DNA of 64,000 nucleotides, taken from the NCBI RefSeq assembly GCF_014652835.1, contig NZ_BMZO01000003.1, positions 310,001 to 374,000 on the forward strand, in the 5' to 3' direction. Under the pieces are notes generated by a model that saw only the letters and a list, made by a program, of their open reading frames with translations, had not been told where the DNA came from and made no database searches. Source of the DNA: Limoniibacter endophyticus (lineage in GTDB: Bacteria > Pseudomonadota > Alphaproteobacteria > Rhizobiales > Rhizobiaceae). Positions within the stretch are counted from its first letter, which is position 1; each line of letters begins with the position of its first letter. This document shows positions 10,592 to 20,082 of the stretch, piece after piece. Position numbers and translations under genes: made by a program.

Positions 10592-11467
10592 ATGACCGAC
10601 GCAGCCATTGCCGCCGCGCCCCGCACGGTGGAAACGCTCGATGCGTTGCTCGATGATTATTCCGTCGTTTTATGCGATGTCTGGGGGGTGTTGCACAATG
10701 GCGTCGAGGCATTCCCGCAAGCTTGTGCAGCCCTTCAGCGCGCGCGCCAGAAGGGTAAGGCGGTCGTTCTTATCACCAATGCGCCACGGCCCAACAAGCC
10801 GGTCGAGGTGCAGATACGCGGGCTGGGCGTGCCGGACGATGCATGGGATTTCATCGTCACGTCGGGGGATGTTACCCGTAAGCTGATTGCCGAAGGCCCG
10901 CGTCGCATTTTTCATATCGGCACGGAACGCGAAGAATCCATCTACGAAGATCTGGATGTGGAACTGGTTGAGGAATTCGAAGCCGACAGCGTGGTTTGTA
11001 CCGGTTTCGTCGATGATGATAGTGAAAAGCCGGAAGACTACGCAGATCTTTTGCAGCGGCTGCGCGCCCGTAACCTGCCTTTCATCTGCGCCAATCCCGA
11101 TATTGTTGTAGAAAAGGGCGAAAAGCTCGTCTGGTGCGCGGGTGCTCTTGCGCGCGACTATGGTCTGCTCGGCGGTCGCACATTCATTGCCGGCAAGCCG
11201 CATCATCCGATCTATGAGGCAGCGTTGAAAGCTGCCTGCGGGGTTCTTGGCCGCGAGGTGACGGCGAAGGATGCGCTGGCTATCGGCGACGGTATTCTCA
11301 CCGATATCAAGGGTGCGGTTGCCAATGGCGTGGACGCCTTGTTCATTTCCGGCGGCATTCATGCAGGCGAATATGGCGACGCGCTTGAGCCGGATGCGGG
11401 GCGCATGGCCGTGTTCCTGAACAGGCATGGGCACATGCCGGTTGCCACCATGCCGCGTCTGGCGTGA
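10592..11467 (+). CDS. HAD-superfamily (class IIA) sugar-phosphatase-like hydrolase
   Basis: 291 residues of the NagD-like class IIA HAD family (TIGR01459 type). The nucleophile motif is VVLCDVWGVLHNG near residue 30, where the usual second Asp of DxD is replaced by Trp-Gly as in this subfamily. VLITNAPRP is the motif II region, and AIGDGILTDIKGA near residue 235 is the Mg-binding motif. Probably a cytoplasmic phosphatase acting on a small phosphorylated metabolite; the substrate is unknown. AGGAGACGAT precedes the ATG. The ribF start lies 10 bases after its stop, so the two are one transcription unit and a link to flavin or pyridoxal phosphate metabolism is possible. Confidence 0.85.
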   Translation: MTDAAIAAAPRTVETLDALLDDYSVVLCDVWGVLHNGVEAFPQACAALQRARQKGKAVVLITNAPRPNKPVEVQIRGLGVPDDAWDFIVTSGDVTRKLIAEGPRRIFHIGTEREESIYEDLDVELVEEFEADSVVCTGFVDDDSEKPEDYADLLQRLRARNLPFICANPDIVVEKGEKLVWCAGALARDYGLLGGRTFIAGKPHHPIYEAALKAACGVLGREVTAKDALAIGDGILTDIKGAVANGVDALFISGGIHAGEYGDALEPDAGRMAVFLNRHGHMPVATMPRLA

Positions 11468-11477
11468 GGACAAAGCT

Positions 11478-12470
11478 GTGCAGCCTGTCGAGTTTGTTCA
11501 TATCGCCCCGGACGCTGCTTTGCCTGAAACATTGCGCGGCGCAGTCGTGGCCATAGGCAATTTCGACGGTGTACATCGCGGTCATCAGGCGGTGCTGGAG
11601 TGCGCGTTGGAGGAAGCGAAGGCGCGCGGCGTTCCTGCCGTCGTACTGAGTTTCACGCCACATCCGCGCCAGGTGTTCCGTCCCGAAATGCCGCTGTTTC
11701 AGCTCACGCCGTCGCATCTCAAGGCGCGACTCTTGCAGGCGCTCGGTTTTTCCGGCCTGGTTGAATTGCGGTTCAGCCGTGAATTCGCGACCCAATCCGC
11801 CCAAAGCTTCATTGATAATATTCTTCTGGGCAAGCTGGGTGTCGTCCACGTCGTCACCGGTTTTGATTTTCATTTCGGACGAAACCGCGAAGGCACGCCG
11901 GATTTCCTGAAGACGGCAGGTGAAGGAGCCGGCTTCGGCGTGACGATGGTGGAAGCCTTTTCGGATGAGGGCGGCGAGAGAGTTTCGTCGAGCCGCGTCC
12001 GCGAGTTCCTCTGCACTGGTGAGATTTCGCAAGCTGCGGGCCTGCTCGGCTATCGTTTCATCGTGGAGGCGCCTGTGCAGCACGGTCAAAAACTTGGCCG
12101 TACCCTCGGCTATCCTACTGCTAACATGACGCTGCCAGATGACGCCACGCTTGCCCATGGCATTTATGCGGTGCGTCTGCGCCGCGCTGACGGAAGCTTG
12201 CATGACGGCGTTGCGAGTTTCGGGCGTCGGCCCACTGTCACGTCGCATGGTGAGCCATTGCTCGAGACTTTCGTATTCGACTTTTCTGGCGATCTCTACG
12301 GGGAGGTTTGCAGTGTCTCGTTCTTCGCCTATCTTCGCGGCGAGGTAAAGTTCGACGGGCTCGACCCCCTGGTCGAGCAAATGCGTCGGGATGAGGTGGA
12401 GGCCCGTGCTGTTCTGGCGGCGGCGCAGCCGATTGGTCCGCTCGATCACAGGCTGAACTTTAGCGGCTAA
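11478..12470 (+). CDS. ribF: Bifunctional riboflavin kinase / FAD synthetase
   Basis: 330 residues from a GTG start (MQPVEFVHIAP) that follows GAGGAC. The N-terminal half is a nucleotidyltransferase with VAIGNFDGVHRGHQAVL and SSSRVREFLCTGEI (FAD synthetase). The C-terminal half contains GRTLGYPTANM, the flavokinase signature. The enzyme phosphorylates riboflavin to FMN and adenylates FMN to FAD in the cytoplasm. A longer in-frame opening beginning inside the HAD gene exists but lacks conservation, so the GTG is preferred. ribF followed by ileS is a common bacterial order; here 281 bases separate them. Confidence 0.95.
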   Translation: MQPVEFVHIAPDAALPETLRGAVVAIGNFDGVHRGHQAVLECALEEAKARGVPAVVLSFTPHPRQVFRPEMPLFQLTPSHLKARLLQALGFSGLVELRFSREFATQSAQSFIDNILLGKLGVVHVVTGFDFHFGRNREGTPDFLKTAGEGAGFGVTMVEAFSDEGGERVSSSRVREFLCTGEISQAAGLLGYRFIVEAPVQHGQKLGRTLGYPTANMTLPDDATLAHGIYAVRLRRADGSLHDGVASFGRRPTVTSHGEPLLETFVFDFSGDLYGEVCSVSFFAYLRGEVKFDGLDPLVEQMRRDEVEARAVLAAAQPIGPLDHRLNFSG

Positions 12471-12751
12471 CGCTGCATGCTTCGGGATCAGCCCACGTTT
12501 GCCACGTTTTTTCGTTCTTGACCAATACGCACTCTTTCCAGCGGCGCTCGCCTCCGCTACAAGCACCCATCATGACGATGGCGCAGCTTTTGCTCAAGAC
12601 CACGATACGAATTATCAGCCCGGCTGTCCGGGCGGCCTGACGGTCGCCGGGCGGTCCGGGTTTTGCCAATTACCAGGCACCAGTCGCGCACGCGCATCTT
12701 TCCAGTAGTTTCCAGACTGCGAGCTGCAATTCCAAATGCTCGCGCCGAGGC

Positions 12752-15667
12752 ATGACGATGACCGATACGTCCGATAAGATCGATTATTCCAAGACCCTTT
12801 ACCTGCCGCAGACCGATTTCCCGATGCGTGCTGGCCTGCCCCAGAAGGAGCCGCAAATCGTGGCCCGCTGGGAGGAGATGGATCTCTACAAGAAGCTGCG
12901 GGAGTCCGCGAAAGGCCGCGAGAAATTCGTGCTGCATGACGGTCCTCCCTATGCCAACGGCAATATCCATATAGGCCATGCGCTAAACAAGGTACTGAAG
13001 GACGTCATCACGCGCTCCTTCCAGATGCGCGGTTTCGATTCCAACTATGTTCCGGGCTGGGACTGCCACGGCTTGCCGATCGAGTGGAAGATCGAGGAAA
13101 AATACCGCGCCAAGGGCCAGGACAAGGATCAGGTGCCGATCAACGAGTTCCGCAAGGAATGTCGCGAATTCGCCGCAGGCTGGATCGGCGAGCAGTCGAG
13201 GGAGTTCAAGCGCCTTGGCATCGTTGGCGATTTCGAAAATCCCTACACGACGATGAACTTTCACGCCGAGGCGCGTATTGCTGGCGAACTGCTGAAATTC
13301 GCCATGTCCGGCCAGCTCTATCGCGGTTCCAAGCCCGTTATGTGGTCAGTGGTCGAGCGTACCGCATTGGCGGAAGCAGAAGTTGAGTATCACGACTATG
13401 AAAGCGACGCGATCTGGGTGAAGTTTCCGGTAGTCGGCTCGGATGCCCTTGCTGGCGCATCGCTCGTTATCTGGACGACCACGCCTTGGACCATTCCCGG
13501 CAACCGCGCTGTCGCCTATTCGCCCCGCGTTGCTTACAGTCTTTACGAAGTCACTGCTGCCGAAAATGATTTTGGGCCGCAAGCAGGAGAACGGCTAGTC
13601 TTCGCTGATGCGCTCGCCGAAGAGTGCTTCAAGAAGGCCAAGCTCGAATTCAACAAGTTAAGCGACGTTTCCGCCGCCGACCTCTCTTCAATCACGCTTG
13701 ATCACCCCCTCAAGGGCTTCGGCGGTGGCTATGAATTCATCGTGCCGCTTCTGGCTGGCGATCACGTGACCGACGACGCTGGTACCGGTTTCGTCCACAC
13801 GGCTCCAAGCCATGGCCGTGAAGATTTTGACGTGTGGATGGATAGCCAAAATCTGCTTCGCGAGCGTGGCATTCCGACAGAAATCCCGTTTCCGGTCGAT
13901 GATGCAGGCTTCTATACCAAGGATGCGCCGGGCTTCGGTCCGGATCGCGAAGGCGGCGCTGCACGAGTGATCGACGACAACGGCAAGAAGGGCGACGCCA
14001 ATAAGGCCGTTATCGAGGCGCTGATTGCAGCCGATGCACTCTTTGCGCGCGGTCGTCTAAAGCACCAATATCCGCATTCCTGGCGCTCGAAGAAGCCGGT
14101 CATCTTCCGCAATACGCCGCAATGGTTCGTTCATATGGACAAGGAACTTGGAGACGGCTCCACGTTGCGTTCGCGTGCGCTCAAGGCCATTGACGAAACC
14201 CGCTTCGTGCCTGCTGCGGGGCAGAACCGCTTGCGTGCCATGATCGCAGACCGCCCGGATTGGGTATTGTCGCGCCAGCGCGCCTGGGGCGTGCCGATCT
14301 GCATTTTCGTGGATGCCGACGGCAATGTGTTGAGGGACGAGGCCGTCAACAAGCGTATCCTGGAGGCCTTCGAGCTTGAAGGTGCCGATGCCTGGTTTGC
14401 CGATGGCGCGCGCGATCGCTTCCTGGCCGACAGGGCCGGCGAGCCGTGGATCATGGTGCGCGACATTCTCGACGTCTGGTTCGATTCGGGCTCGACCCAT
14501 ACCTTTACGCTGGAGGATCGCCCGGACATGAAATGGCCGGCCGACGTCTATCTGGAAGGTTCGGATCAGCATCGCGGCTGGTTCCATTCGTCGCTGCTCG
14601 AGGCTTGCGGCACGCGTGGCCGTGCGCCGTACAACGCCGTCATCACCCATGGTTTCACCATGGATGAAGAAGGCCGCAAAATGTCGAAGTCGCTCGGTAA
14701 CACCGTTACGCCCCAGGACGTGATCAAGGACTCGGGTGCCGATATCCTGCGCCTCTGGGTCATGAACACCGATTATTGGGAGGATCAGCGTCTCGGCAGG
14801 ACCATCCTGCAGACCAATGTTGATGCCTATCGCAAGCTGCGCAACACAGTCCGTTGGATGCTCGGTACACTTGCCCATGATGAGGGCGGCGACGTCGTGC
14901 TCTCAGAGATGCCGGAGCTGGAGCGCCTGATGCTGCACCGTCTGGCCGAACTCGATCTGCTGGTGCGCGAATCCTATGATGCGTTCGATTTCAAGCGCAT
15001 TGCCCGTGCGCTGATCGACTTTGCAAATGTCGAGCTCTCCGCCTTCTATTTCGATATACGCAAGGATGCGCTCTACTGCGATGCACCGTCGAGCAAGCGT
15101 CGTCAGGCAGCACTTTATGTCGTGCGCCAGCTGTTCGATCGTCTGGTTACGTGGCTCGCGCCGATGCTTCCCTTCACGACCGAAGAAGCGTGGAGCGAGC
15201 GCTATCCGCAGGCAGCATCCGTGCATCTGGAGCAGTTCCGCGAAACGCCCGTCGAATGGCGCGATGATGTGCTGGCTGAAAAGTGGCGCAAAGTGCGACA
15301 GGTTCGCCGCGTCGTCACCGGTGCATTGGAGATCGAGCGCGCGAAGAAGACGATCGGTTCTTCGCTTGAGGCTGCGCCACGGGTTTTCATCACAGACGCC
15401 GCTCTTGCCGAAGCGGTCGCGGATGTCGATCTCGCCGAAACAGCAATTACCAGCGACATCGCCATCATGTCTCACGCGGCGCCGGACGAAGCCTTCGTGA
15501 TGGATGAAGTTGCAGGTGTAGGTGTTGTCATTGAGCGGGCCAAAGGCGTAAAATGCCAACGTTCCTGGCGCTATACGAATGATGTCGGCTCCGACCCGGC
15601 CTGGCCGGATGTGTCGGCACGCGATGCCGCGGCGCTGAACGAGTTGAAAGCACTCGGCCGTCTGTAA
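12752..15667 (+). CDS. ileS: Isoleucyl-tRNA synthetase
   Basis: 971 residues, full length for a class I isoleucyl-tRNA synthetase. The HIGH motif is at residues 73-76 within [17 protein letters not shown], and the KMSKS motif is near residue 643 ([10 protein letters not shown]). The CP1 editing domain lies between them ([16 protein letters not shown], then [16 protein letters not shown]). The anticodon-binding domain follows. It charges tRNA-Ile with isoleucine and edits mischarged valine. Two near-adjacent ATG codons (12752, 12758) could start it. The 281-base leader before it shows no T-box or other recognised riboswitch. Confidence 0.98.
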   Translation: MTMTDTSDKIDYSKTLYLPQTDFPMRAGLPQKEPQIVARWEEMDLYKKLRESAKGREKFVLHDGPPYANGNIHIGHALNKVLKDVITRSFQMRGFDSNYVPGWDCHGLPIEWKIEEKYRAKGQDKDQVPINEFRKECREFAAGWIGEQSREFKRLGIVGDFENPYTTMNFHAEARIAGELLKFAMSGQLYRGSKPVMWSVVERTALAEAEVEYHDYESDAIWVKFPVVGSDALAGASLVIWTTTPWTIPGNRAVAYSPRVAYSLYEVTAAENDFGPQAGERLVFADALAEECFKKAKLEFNKLSDVSAADLSSITLDHPLKGFGGGYEFIVPLLAGDHVTDDAGTGFVHTAPSHGREDFDVWMDSQNLLRERGIPTEIPFPVDDAGFYTKDAPGFGPDREGGAARVIDDNGKKGDANKAVIEALIAADALFARGRLKHQYPHSWRSKKPVIFRNTPQWFVHMDKELGDGSTLRSRALKAIDETRFVPAAGQNRLRAMIADRPDWVLSRQRAWGVPICIFVDADGNVLRDEAVNKRILEAFELEGADAWFADGARDRFLADRAGEPWIMVRDILDVWFDSGSTHTFTLEDRPDMKWPADVYLEGSDQHRGWFHSSLLEACGTRGRAPYNAVITHGFTMDEEGRKMSKSLGNTVTPQDVIKDSGADILRLWVMNTDYWEDQRLGRTILQTNVDAYRKLRNTVRWMLGTLAHDEGGDVVLSEMPELERLMLHRLAELDLLVRESYDAFDFKRIARALIDFANVELSAFYFDIRKDALYCDAPSSKRRQAALYVVRQLFDRLVTWLAPMLPFTTEEAWSERYPQAASVHLEQFRETPVEWRDDVLAEKWRKVRQVRRVVTGALEIERAKKTIGSSLEAAPRVFITDAALAEAVADVDLAETAITSDIAIMSHAAPDEAFVMDEVAGVGVVIERAKGVKCQRSWRYTNDVGSDPAWPDVSARDAAALNELKALGRL

Positions 15668-15674
15668 GAGGAGA

Positions 15675-15700
15675 GGGCGCTGTTTTGCAGCTGCGCCCTT
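15675..15700 (+). terminator. Possible weak terminator after ileS
   Basis: GGGCGC and GCGCCC form a 6-bp stem with a 12-base loop beginning 8 bases after the ileS stop. Only two T residues follow, so efficiency is doubtful. Confidence 0.4.
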
Positions 15701-15868
15701 ATCCCGCCAACATTGCGTGACAGGTGAGGGCGAGCGTTGCTCTTTGGTTTGTGCTTTGTTAAAAGCTCTGCCGACTAGGTAGAAATCCACAGGCAGCGTC
15801 CCGCTAATGTCGCGAGGCTATCTGAGCGGGTCAGCCAGATGTGTGTATGTTCAGCGAAAGGCTGCTCA

Positions 15869-16534
15869 GTGACGATCGTTAAGCTCTCCATGTCGAATGT
15901 AGGTCGCCGTCTCGGCGCGGTGGTGGTCGCGGGTACGGCGCTTTTCGTTGCCGGTTGCCAGTCAGGCCCGACTTATGGCACTGGCGTCTCCGCCGGCGAA
16001 CAGCTGTCGAATGATTTGCAGAGCATGTTCTCGTTGCGTCCGCAGGAAAAGGAAGCGATCGCCTACCAGCCGCGTCCTGCGCTCGTGAAACCCGCCAACA
16101 CGCAGAATCTTCCGGCTCCACAGGATAGCGTCGTCGAGACTGCCGGAGCGCAATGGCCGGAATCGCCGGAACAGCGGCGTCAACGTCTGCGTGACGAGGC
16201 CACGGCAAATCAGGATAACCCCAACTACCGCTCGCCTATCGTTCCCGATGTCGCGCGCGCTCAGGCAACGCGTTCGCAGCGCTTCGAGGACCAGTTCGGC
16301 CCGTCGAATTCGAAGGCGCGTAGTGAAGAGTTTCGTCGCCGTCTGGCTGCGCAGCAGCAGGGCACTCCCAATCAGCGCCGCTATTTGAGTGAGCCGCCGA
16401 TCGACTATCGGCAGGCGGCAGCGACCGCGCCGCAGGACGATCTCGGCGAGACTGAAGCTGCAAAGGAACGTCGCCGCAAGAAGGAAGCGGGCGGCGGTGG
16501 ATGGAGCCTCGGCAATCTTATCCCCGGACGTTAA
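15869..16534 (+). CDS. Putative lipoprotein of unknown function
   Basis: About 221 residues from a GTG at 15869 that follows GAAAGG; an ATG at 15890 (MSNVGRR) is the alternative. The N terminus is a lipoprotein signal: basic residues, a hydrophobic stretch and the lipobox VAGCQ. The mature part is hydrophilic, rich in Gln, Arg and Pro, and probably largely disordered. It contains SPIVPDVARAQATRSQRFED in the middle and a Gly-rich end. It resembles conserved Rhizobiales hypothetical lipoproteins, but I recognise no catalytic motif. A small hairpin (CGGAC/GTCCG) spans the stop codon and is followed by ATTATTTT, which may end transcription. Confidence 0.75.
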   Translation: MTIVKLSMSNVGRRLGAVVVAGTALFVAGCQSGPTYGTGVSAGEQLSNDLQSMFSLRPQEKEAIAYQPRPALVKPANTQNLPAPQDSVVETAGAQWPESPEQRRQRLRDEATANQDNPNYRSPIVPDVARAQATRSQRFEDQFGPSNSKARSEEFRRRLAAQQQGTPNQRRYLSEPPIDYRQAAATAPQDDLGETEAAKERRRKKEAGGGGWSLGNLIPGR

Positions 16535-16640
16535 GTCCGATTATTTTCCAGGGCACTCTCGGCCGCGCTTTTCTTTCCCCGGCCAGCACGAAACGCCGCT
16601 ACGGCTCGTCGCCGCGCGGTTGATGACAGAGAAACGCCAG

Positions 16641-16674
16641 GTCCGGGGAAGCCGGTCTCTACTCTTCCCCGGAC
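16641..16674. repeat. Perfect inverted repeat (11-bp arms)
   Basis: GTCCGGGGAAG and CTTCCCCGGAC pair perfectly around a 12-base loop. No T run follows on either strand, so it is not a classical terminator. It lies in the 429-base gene-free stretch between two convergent genes (lipoprotein and tadA), where I see no coding sequence. Confidence 0.75.
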
Positions 16675-16752
16675 GCTGCCGCATTCTTGAGAGGGTAGAG
16701 CGCATGTGGCCCGAACTCTCATAAAACTTGGCATGCGTCCACATGCGCCTGA

Positions 16753-16790
16753 ATGATGGGCGCAGGCGCGCCGGCGCCTTCACCCATCAT
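16753..16790. repeat. Long imperfect hairpin
   Basis: Outer arms ATGATGGG / CCCATCAT and inner arms AGGCGC / GCGCCT nest around a GCCG loop, giving a 38-base hairpin. It lies about 80 bases after the previous inverted repeat, in the same intergenic interval. No T run follows. It could be a dispersed palindromic repeat or a structured RNA 3' end. Confidence 0.65.
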
Positions 16791-16963
16791 CCATCGCGCC
16801 GCCAGAAGCTAGGGTGCACTTCCTGCCCTCTCCGACGCGACAGGAGCATTATCCTTCAAGCGCGAAGGGTGGGGACGGAAAGAGCGTTTTTTCTTGGCCG
16901 GGTTTTATATTTTTCCGGTAAGGAATTGATGATAAAGGAATAAATATTTCTTCTTGGAGAAAT

Positions 16964-17413
16964 TTATCCACGCTTTTGCTGAAAGAAGTCGCGTAGCAAG
17001 CTACGTGCCTCTGTCTCGCGCAGCCCGGAATACACCTCCGGTACGTGATGGCAGGTTGGGGAATGGAAAAAGCGCACACCGGAGGTCACTGCTCCGCCTT
17101 TGTCATCGCTGGCGGCGAAATAGAGCCGGCGAAGGCGCGCGAAGGAGATGGCAGCGGCGCACATTGTGCAGGGTTCCAGCGTCACGTAAAGATCAGCACC
17201 GTCGAGCCGCTCTCTGCCGAGCTCACGCGCGGCTTGGGAGATAACGAGCATTTCGGCGTGAGCGGTCGGGTCGGCAAGTTCACGCGTGCGGTTTCCGGCC
17301 CGTGCAATGACCATGCCGTCGAGCACGAGAACGGCGCCGATAGGCACTTCGTCACGTTCTTGTGCTTTTTTCGCCTCTTCGAAGGCGATTTCCATGAAAT
17401 TTGACCGCATCAA
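16964..17413 (-). CDS. tadA: tRNA-specific adenosine deaminase
   Basis: 149 residues of the cytidine/deoxycytidylate deaminase fold. The zinc site is complete: HAE at residues 52-54 (proton-shuttling Glu54) and PCTMC with Cys82 and Cys85. TadA converts A34 of tRNA-Arg(ACG) to inosine. GAVTSGVRFF is the conserved region after the active site, and the family's usual length is about 150 residues. The gene is divergent from the pseudouridine synthase gene; 77 bases separate the two starts. Confidence 0.95.
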   Translation of the reverse strand: MMRSNFMEIAFEEAKKAQERDEVPIGAVLVLDGMVIARAGNRTRELADPTAHAEMLVISQAARELGRERLDGADLYVTLEPCTMCAAAISFARLRRLYFAASDDKGGAVTSGVRFFHSPTCHHVPEVYSGLRETEARSLLRDFFQQKRG

Positions 17414-17490
17414 TCGTTAACCTGCGCGTTTTAACCCTCGCCAGAGATAGCGCTTCCTGTTATCTAGCCGGGCTGAAAGGCAAAGGCCAG

Positions 17491-19413
17491 ATGACAAACA
17501 ATCCAAATAAAAACATAGAAAAAGCGGCACCTGAACAGGCAGCCGATGAAGGCGAACGCATTGCCAAGCGCCTGGCGCGCGCGGGCGTTTCCTCCCGTCG
17601 CGAGGCCGAGGCGCTGATTGCTGCCGGTCGCGTCGCGGTCAACGGCAAGGTGCTCGAAAGCCCGGCCATCAACGTTAAGGCTGACGACAAGATCACTGTC
17701 GATGGCACTCCGATCCCGCAGATCGAGCGTACGCGCCTGTTCCTCTTCCATAAGCCCGGTGGTTATGTGACGACGACGCGCGACCCGGAAGGTCGCCCAA
17801 CCATTTTCGACGTGCTCCCGGCGGAACTGCCGCGCCTGATGACGGTAGGTCGCCTCGATATCAACACTGAAGGCCTGCTACTGCTCACCAATGATGGCGG
17901 GTTGTCGCGCATGCTCGAACTGCCGACCACCGGCTGGCTGCGCCGTTACCGCGTGCGTGTGCATGGCAAGGTCGATGAGAAGGCGCTGGTCGAACTGAAG
18001 AACGGCATTGCCGTCGATGGCGTGTTCTATGGCGCGATCGACGCCACGCTGGAGCGTACGCAAGGCACGAATTCCTGGCTGACGCTGGGCCTGCGTGAGG
18101 GCAAGAATCGCGAAGTCAAGAACGTGCTTGGTGCGCTCGGCCTGGAAGTCACGCGTCTGATCCGCATTTCTTTCGGCCCGTTTCAATTGGGAGATCTTGA
18201 CGAAGGTGCGGTACTCGAAGTCAAGGGCCGCGCGCTGCGCGATCAGCTTGGGGAGCGTTTGATCGAAGAATCCGGCGCCAATTTCGACGCTGCGATCAAC
18301 AAGCCCTTCTCGAACAAGCCGGTCCGAGCGGAGCGCTCCGGCTCTCGCGATCATGCCCGCGAGGAGTATCAGCCCACGCCTGCCCGTACTTCGCTGCCTG
18401 AAGAGGAAGAGGGCGGCCTGATCCGTCGTCGCCGCATGTCGAAGGAAGAGGTGCGCGAGCAGATGCTTTCGCGTCTCTCCACCCGCCGTGGCGATGATCG
18501 CGGCGGTCGTTCCTTTGGCGATAAGCCGTTTGGCAAAAAGGACTTCGGCAAGAAGGCCGGACGTCGCGACGAAGAGCCGATCGATGAAAAGAATCCGCTG
18601 AAACGTCGAGGCAATGTCTGGATGGCCCCGGGCGCACGCCCGCAGGGAGAAAAGGCCGAGAAGAAGCGTGAGGAACAGCGCTCGGAAGGCTTTCGCGATC
18701 GCGCGCGAGATGAACGTTCCTTCGGCGATAAGAAGCCTCACGGAGAGCGTCGTCCTTATGGTGAGAAGCCGCGCTTTGAGAAGCGCGAAGGTGAGCGCAA
18801 ATTCTCGGGCGAGCGCAAGCCTTATGGCGATGCCGGCGAGCGTCGTCCTTATGGTGACAAGCCGCGGTTTGAGAAGCGCGATGGTGAGCGTAAATTCTCG
18901 GGCGAGCGCAAGCCATATGGCGATAAGCCACGTTTCGAGAAGCGCGAAGGCGATGCCGGCGAGCGCAAGCCTTATGGCGATAAGCCACGTTTCGAGAAGC
19001 GCGATGGCGATGCCGGTGAGCGTCGTCCTTATGGTGACAAGCCGCGCTTTGAGAAGCGCGAAGGTGAGCGTAAATTCTCGGGCGAGCGCAAGCCTTACGG
19101 CGATAAGCCACGTTTCGAGAAGCGCGATGGCGATGCCGGCGAGCGTCGTCCTTATGGCGACAAGCCGCGCTTTGAGAAGCGCGATGGTGAGCGCAAATTC
19201 TCGGGCGAGCGCAAGCCTTATGGTGACAAACCTCGCTCGGAAGGCTTCCGGGACCGTCCTCGCGGTGAACGCCCATTCGGCGACAAGAAGCCTTCTGGCA
19301 ACAAGAAAAGCTTCGGCGATAAGCCCCGATCTGAAAAGCGTGATGGCGTGAAACGCGACGGCGACAAGCCAGGCGGCGAACGGAAGGGCAGGGATGCGGA
19401 TCGTCGGCGGTGA
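17491..19413 (+). CDS. rluB: RluB-family 23S rRNA pseudouridine synthase with long repetitive charged tail
   Basis: 640 residues from the ATG at 17491. An S4 RNA-binding domain comes first (AKRLARAGVSSRREAEALIA). The RsuA/RluB catalytic domain follows, with the active-site aspartate in GRLDINTEGLLLLTNDG and the GREGKNREVKN-type end motif (LREGKNREVKNVL). The enzymatic part ends near residue 270. The remaining ~370 residues are low-complexity, very rich in Arg, Lys, Glu, Gly and Asp, with nine PYG(D/E) and seven PRFEKR units. Such tails are common in rhizobial RluB and probably bind RNA. Longer in-frame openings upstream would run into tadA, so they are rejected. The stop overlaps the rsmD start by 20 bases, so both are co-translated. 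Confidence 0.93.
   Translation: MTNNPNKNIEKAAPEQAADEGERIAKRLARAGVSSRREAEALIAAGRVAVNGKVLESPAINVKADDKITVDGTPIPQIERTRLFLFHKPGGYVTTTRDPEGRPTIFDVLPAELPRLMTVGRLDINTEGLLLLTNDGGLSRMLELPTTGWLRRYRVRVHGKVDEKALVELKNGIAVDGVFYGAIDATLERTQGTNSWLTLGLREGKNREVKNVLGALGLEVTRLIRISFGPFQLGDLDEGAVLEVKGRALRDQLGERLIEESGANFDAAINKPFSNKPVRAERSGSRDHAREEYQPTPARTSLPEEEEGGLIRRRRMSKEEVREQMLSRLSTRRGDDRGGRSFGDKPFGKKDFGKKAGRRDEEPIDEKNPLKRRGNVWMAPGARPQGEKAEKKREEQRSEGFRDRARDERSFGDKKPHGERRPYGEKPRFEKREGERKFSGERKPYGDAGERRPYGDKPRFEKRDGERKFSGERKPYGDKPRFEKREGDAGERKPYGDKPRFEKRDGDAGERRPYGDKPRFEKREGERKFSGERKPYGDKPRFEKRDGDAGERRPYGDKPRFEKRDGERKFSGERKPYGDKPRSEGFRDRPRGERPFGDKKPSGNKKSFGDKPRSEKRDGVKRDGDKPGGERKGRDADRRR
18739..19233 (+). repeat. 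Degenerate tandem repeat inside the RluB tail
   Basis: About 500 bases made of near-identical blocks coding alternations of PYGDKPRFEKR, (D/E)GDAGERR and (D/E)GERKFSGERK. Block lengths are multiples of three and mostly 36-63 bases. DNA identity between blocks is high, so copy number is likely to vary between strains by slippage or recombination without breaking the frame. Confidence 0.85.
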
Positions 19414-19948
19414 GTTTCGCGGGCGAGAGCTCGCTACACCGAAATCGCGCGACATCCGCCCTACGACTGATCGTACGCGCGAGGCACTGTTCAATGTCCT
19501 CGCGCACGCCCATAGGGACAGACTGGATGGCGGACGCGTCCTGGACTTGTTCGCAGGCACCGGCGCATTGGGATTGGAGGCTCTTTCGCGCGGGTGTTCA
19601 GCCGGGGTGTTTATCGAGGAATCGGCGGAAGGGCGCGGTTTGATCCGTACCAATGTCGAAGCCTTTGGTCTTCAGGGGCGAACCAAAATATTTCGCCGGG
19701 ACGCAACACGCCTTGGCGAAATCGGCACCATGCTGCCTTTTGATATCATCTTTGCAGATCCCCCCTACAATAAAGGGCTGGGTGAACGGGCACTGATGAG
19801 CGCAGCTACCGGTGGTTGGCTTAAGGTCGGCGCTCTCGTCATTCTGGAAGAAATCGCCGGCGCGGAGATTGCGCCGATGGCGAAGTTTACGCGTATTGAC
19901 ACCCGAAATTACGGTGACACAACGTTACATCTGTTTACCTTTGCCTGA
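19394..19948 (+). CDS. rsmD: 16S rRNA (guanine(966)-N2)-methyltransferase
   Basis: 184 residues. The opening MRIVGGEFRGREL and PTTDRTREALFNVL are hallmarks of RsmD. VLDLFAGTGALGLEALSRG is the SAM-binding motif I, and FADPPYNKG is the (D/N)PPY catalytic motif. It methylates G966 of 16S rRNA in the 30S subunit. It overlaps the end of the pseudouridine synthase gene by 20 bases, pairing two rRNA modification enzymes in one operon. Confidence 0.96.
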   Translation: MRIVGGEFRGRELATPKSRDIRPTTDRTREALFNVLAHAHRDRLDGGRVLDLFAGTGALGLEALSRGCSAGVFIEESAEGRGLIRTNVEAFGLQGRTKIFRRDATRLGEIGTMLPFDIIFADPPYNKGLGERALMSAATGGWLKVGALVILEEIAGAEIAPMAKFTRIDTRNYGDTTLHLFTFA

Positions 19949-20082
19949 ATCGCGCCTTTTTGTCGTGCGACTCCGATTCCGGCGGATTTTTCCGTTTCGT
20001 TTTCAAATTTCGTAATGCATCGGCGTTAACGCTTGTGATCTTGCCGATGCATTTCTACTTCCAAGCAGAGGTTATCTCTTCT

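Noticed and set aside
11343-12566. 407-codon minus-strand frame opposite ribF
   Set aside because: It lies wholly over ribF and the end of the HAD gene and has no domain.
12471-12751. Possible T-box or riboswitch before ileS
   Set aside because: No conserved T-box sequence or terminator/antiterminator pair was seen; Alphaproteobacteria rarely use them.
17878-19653. Long minus-strand open frame (591 codons) opposite the RluB tail
   Set aside because: It is created by the repetitive, codon-biased tail on the plus strand, lacks any domain and has no ribosome site.
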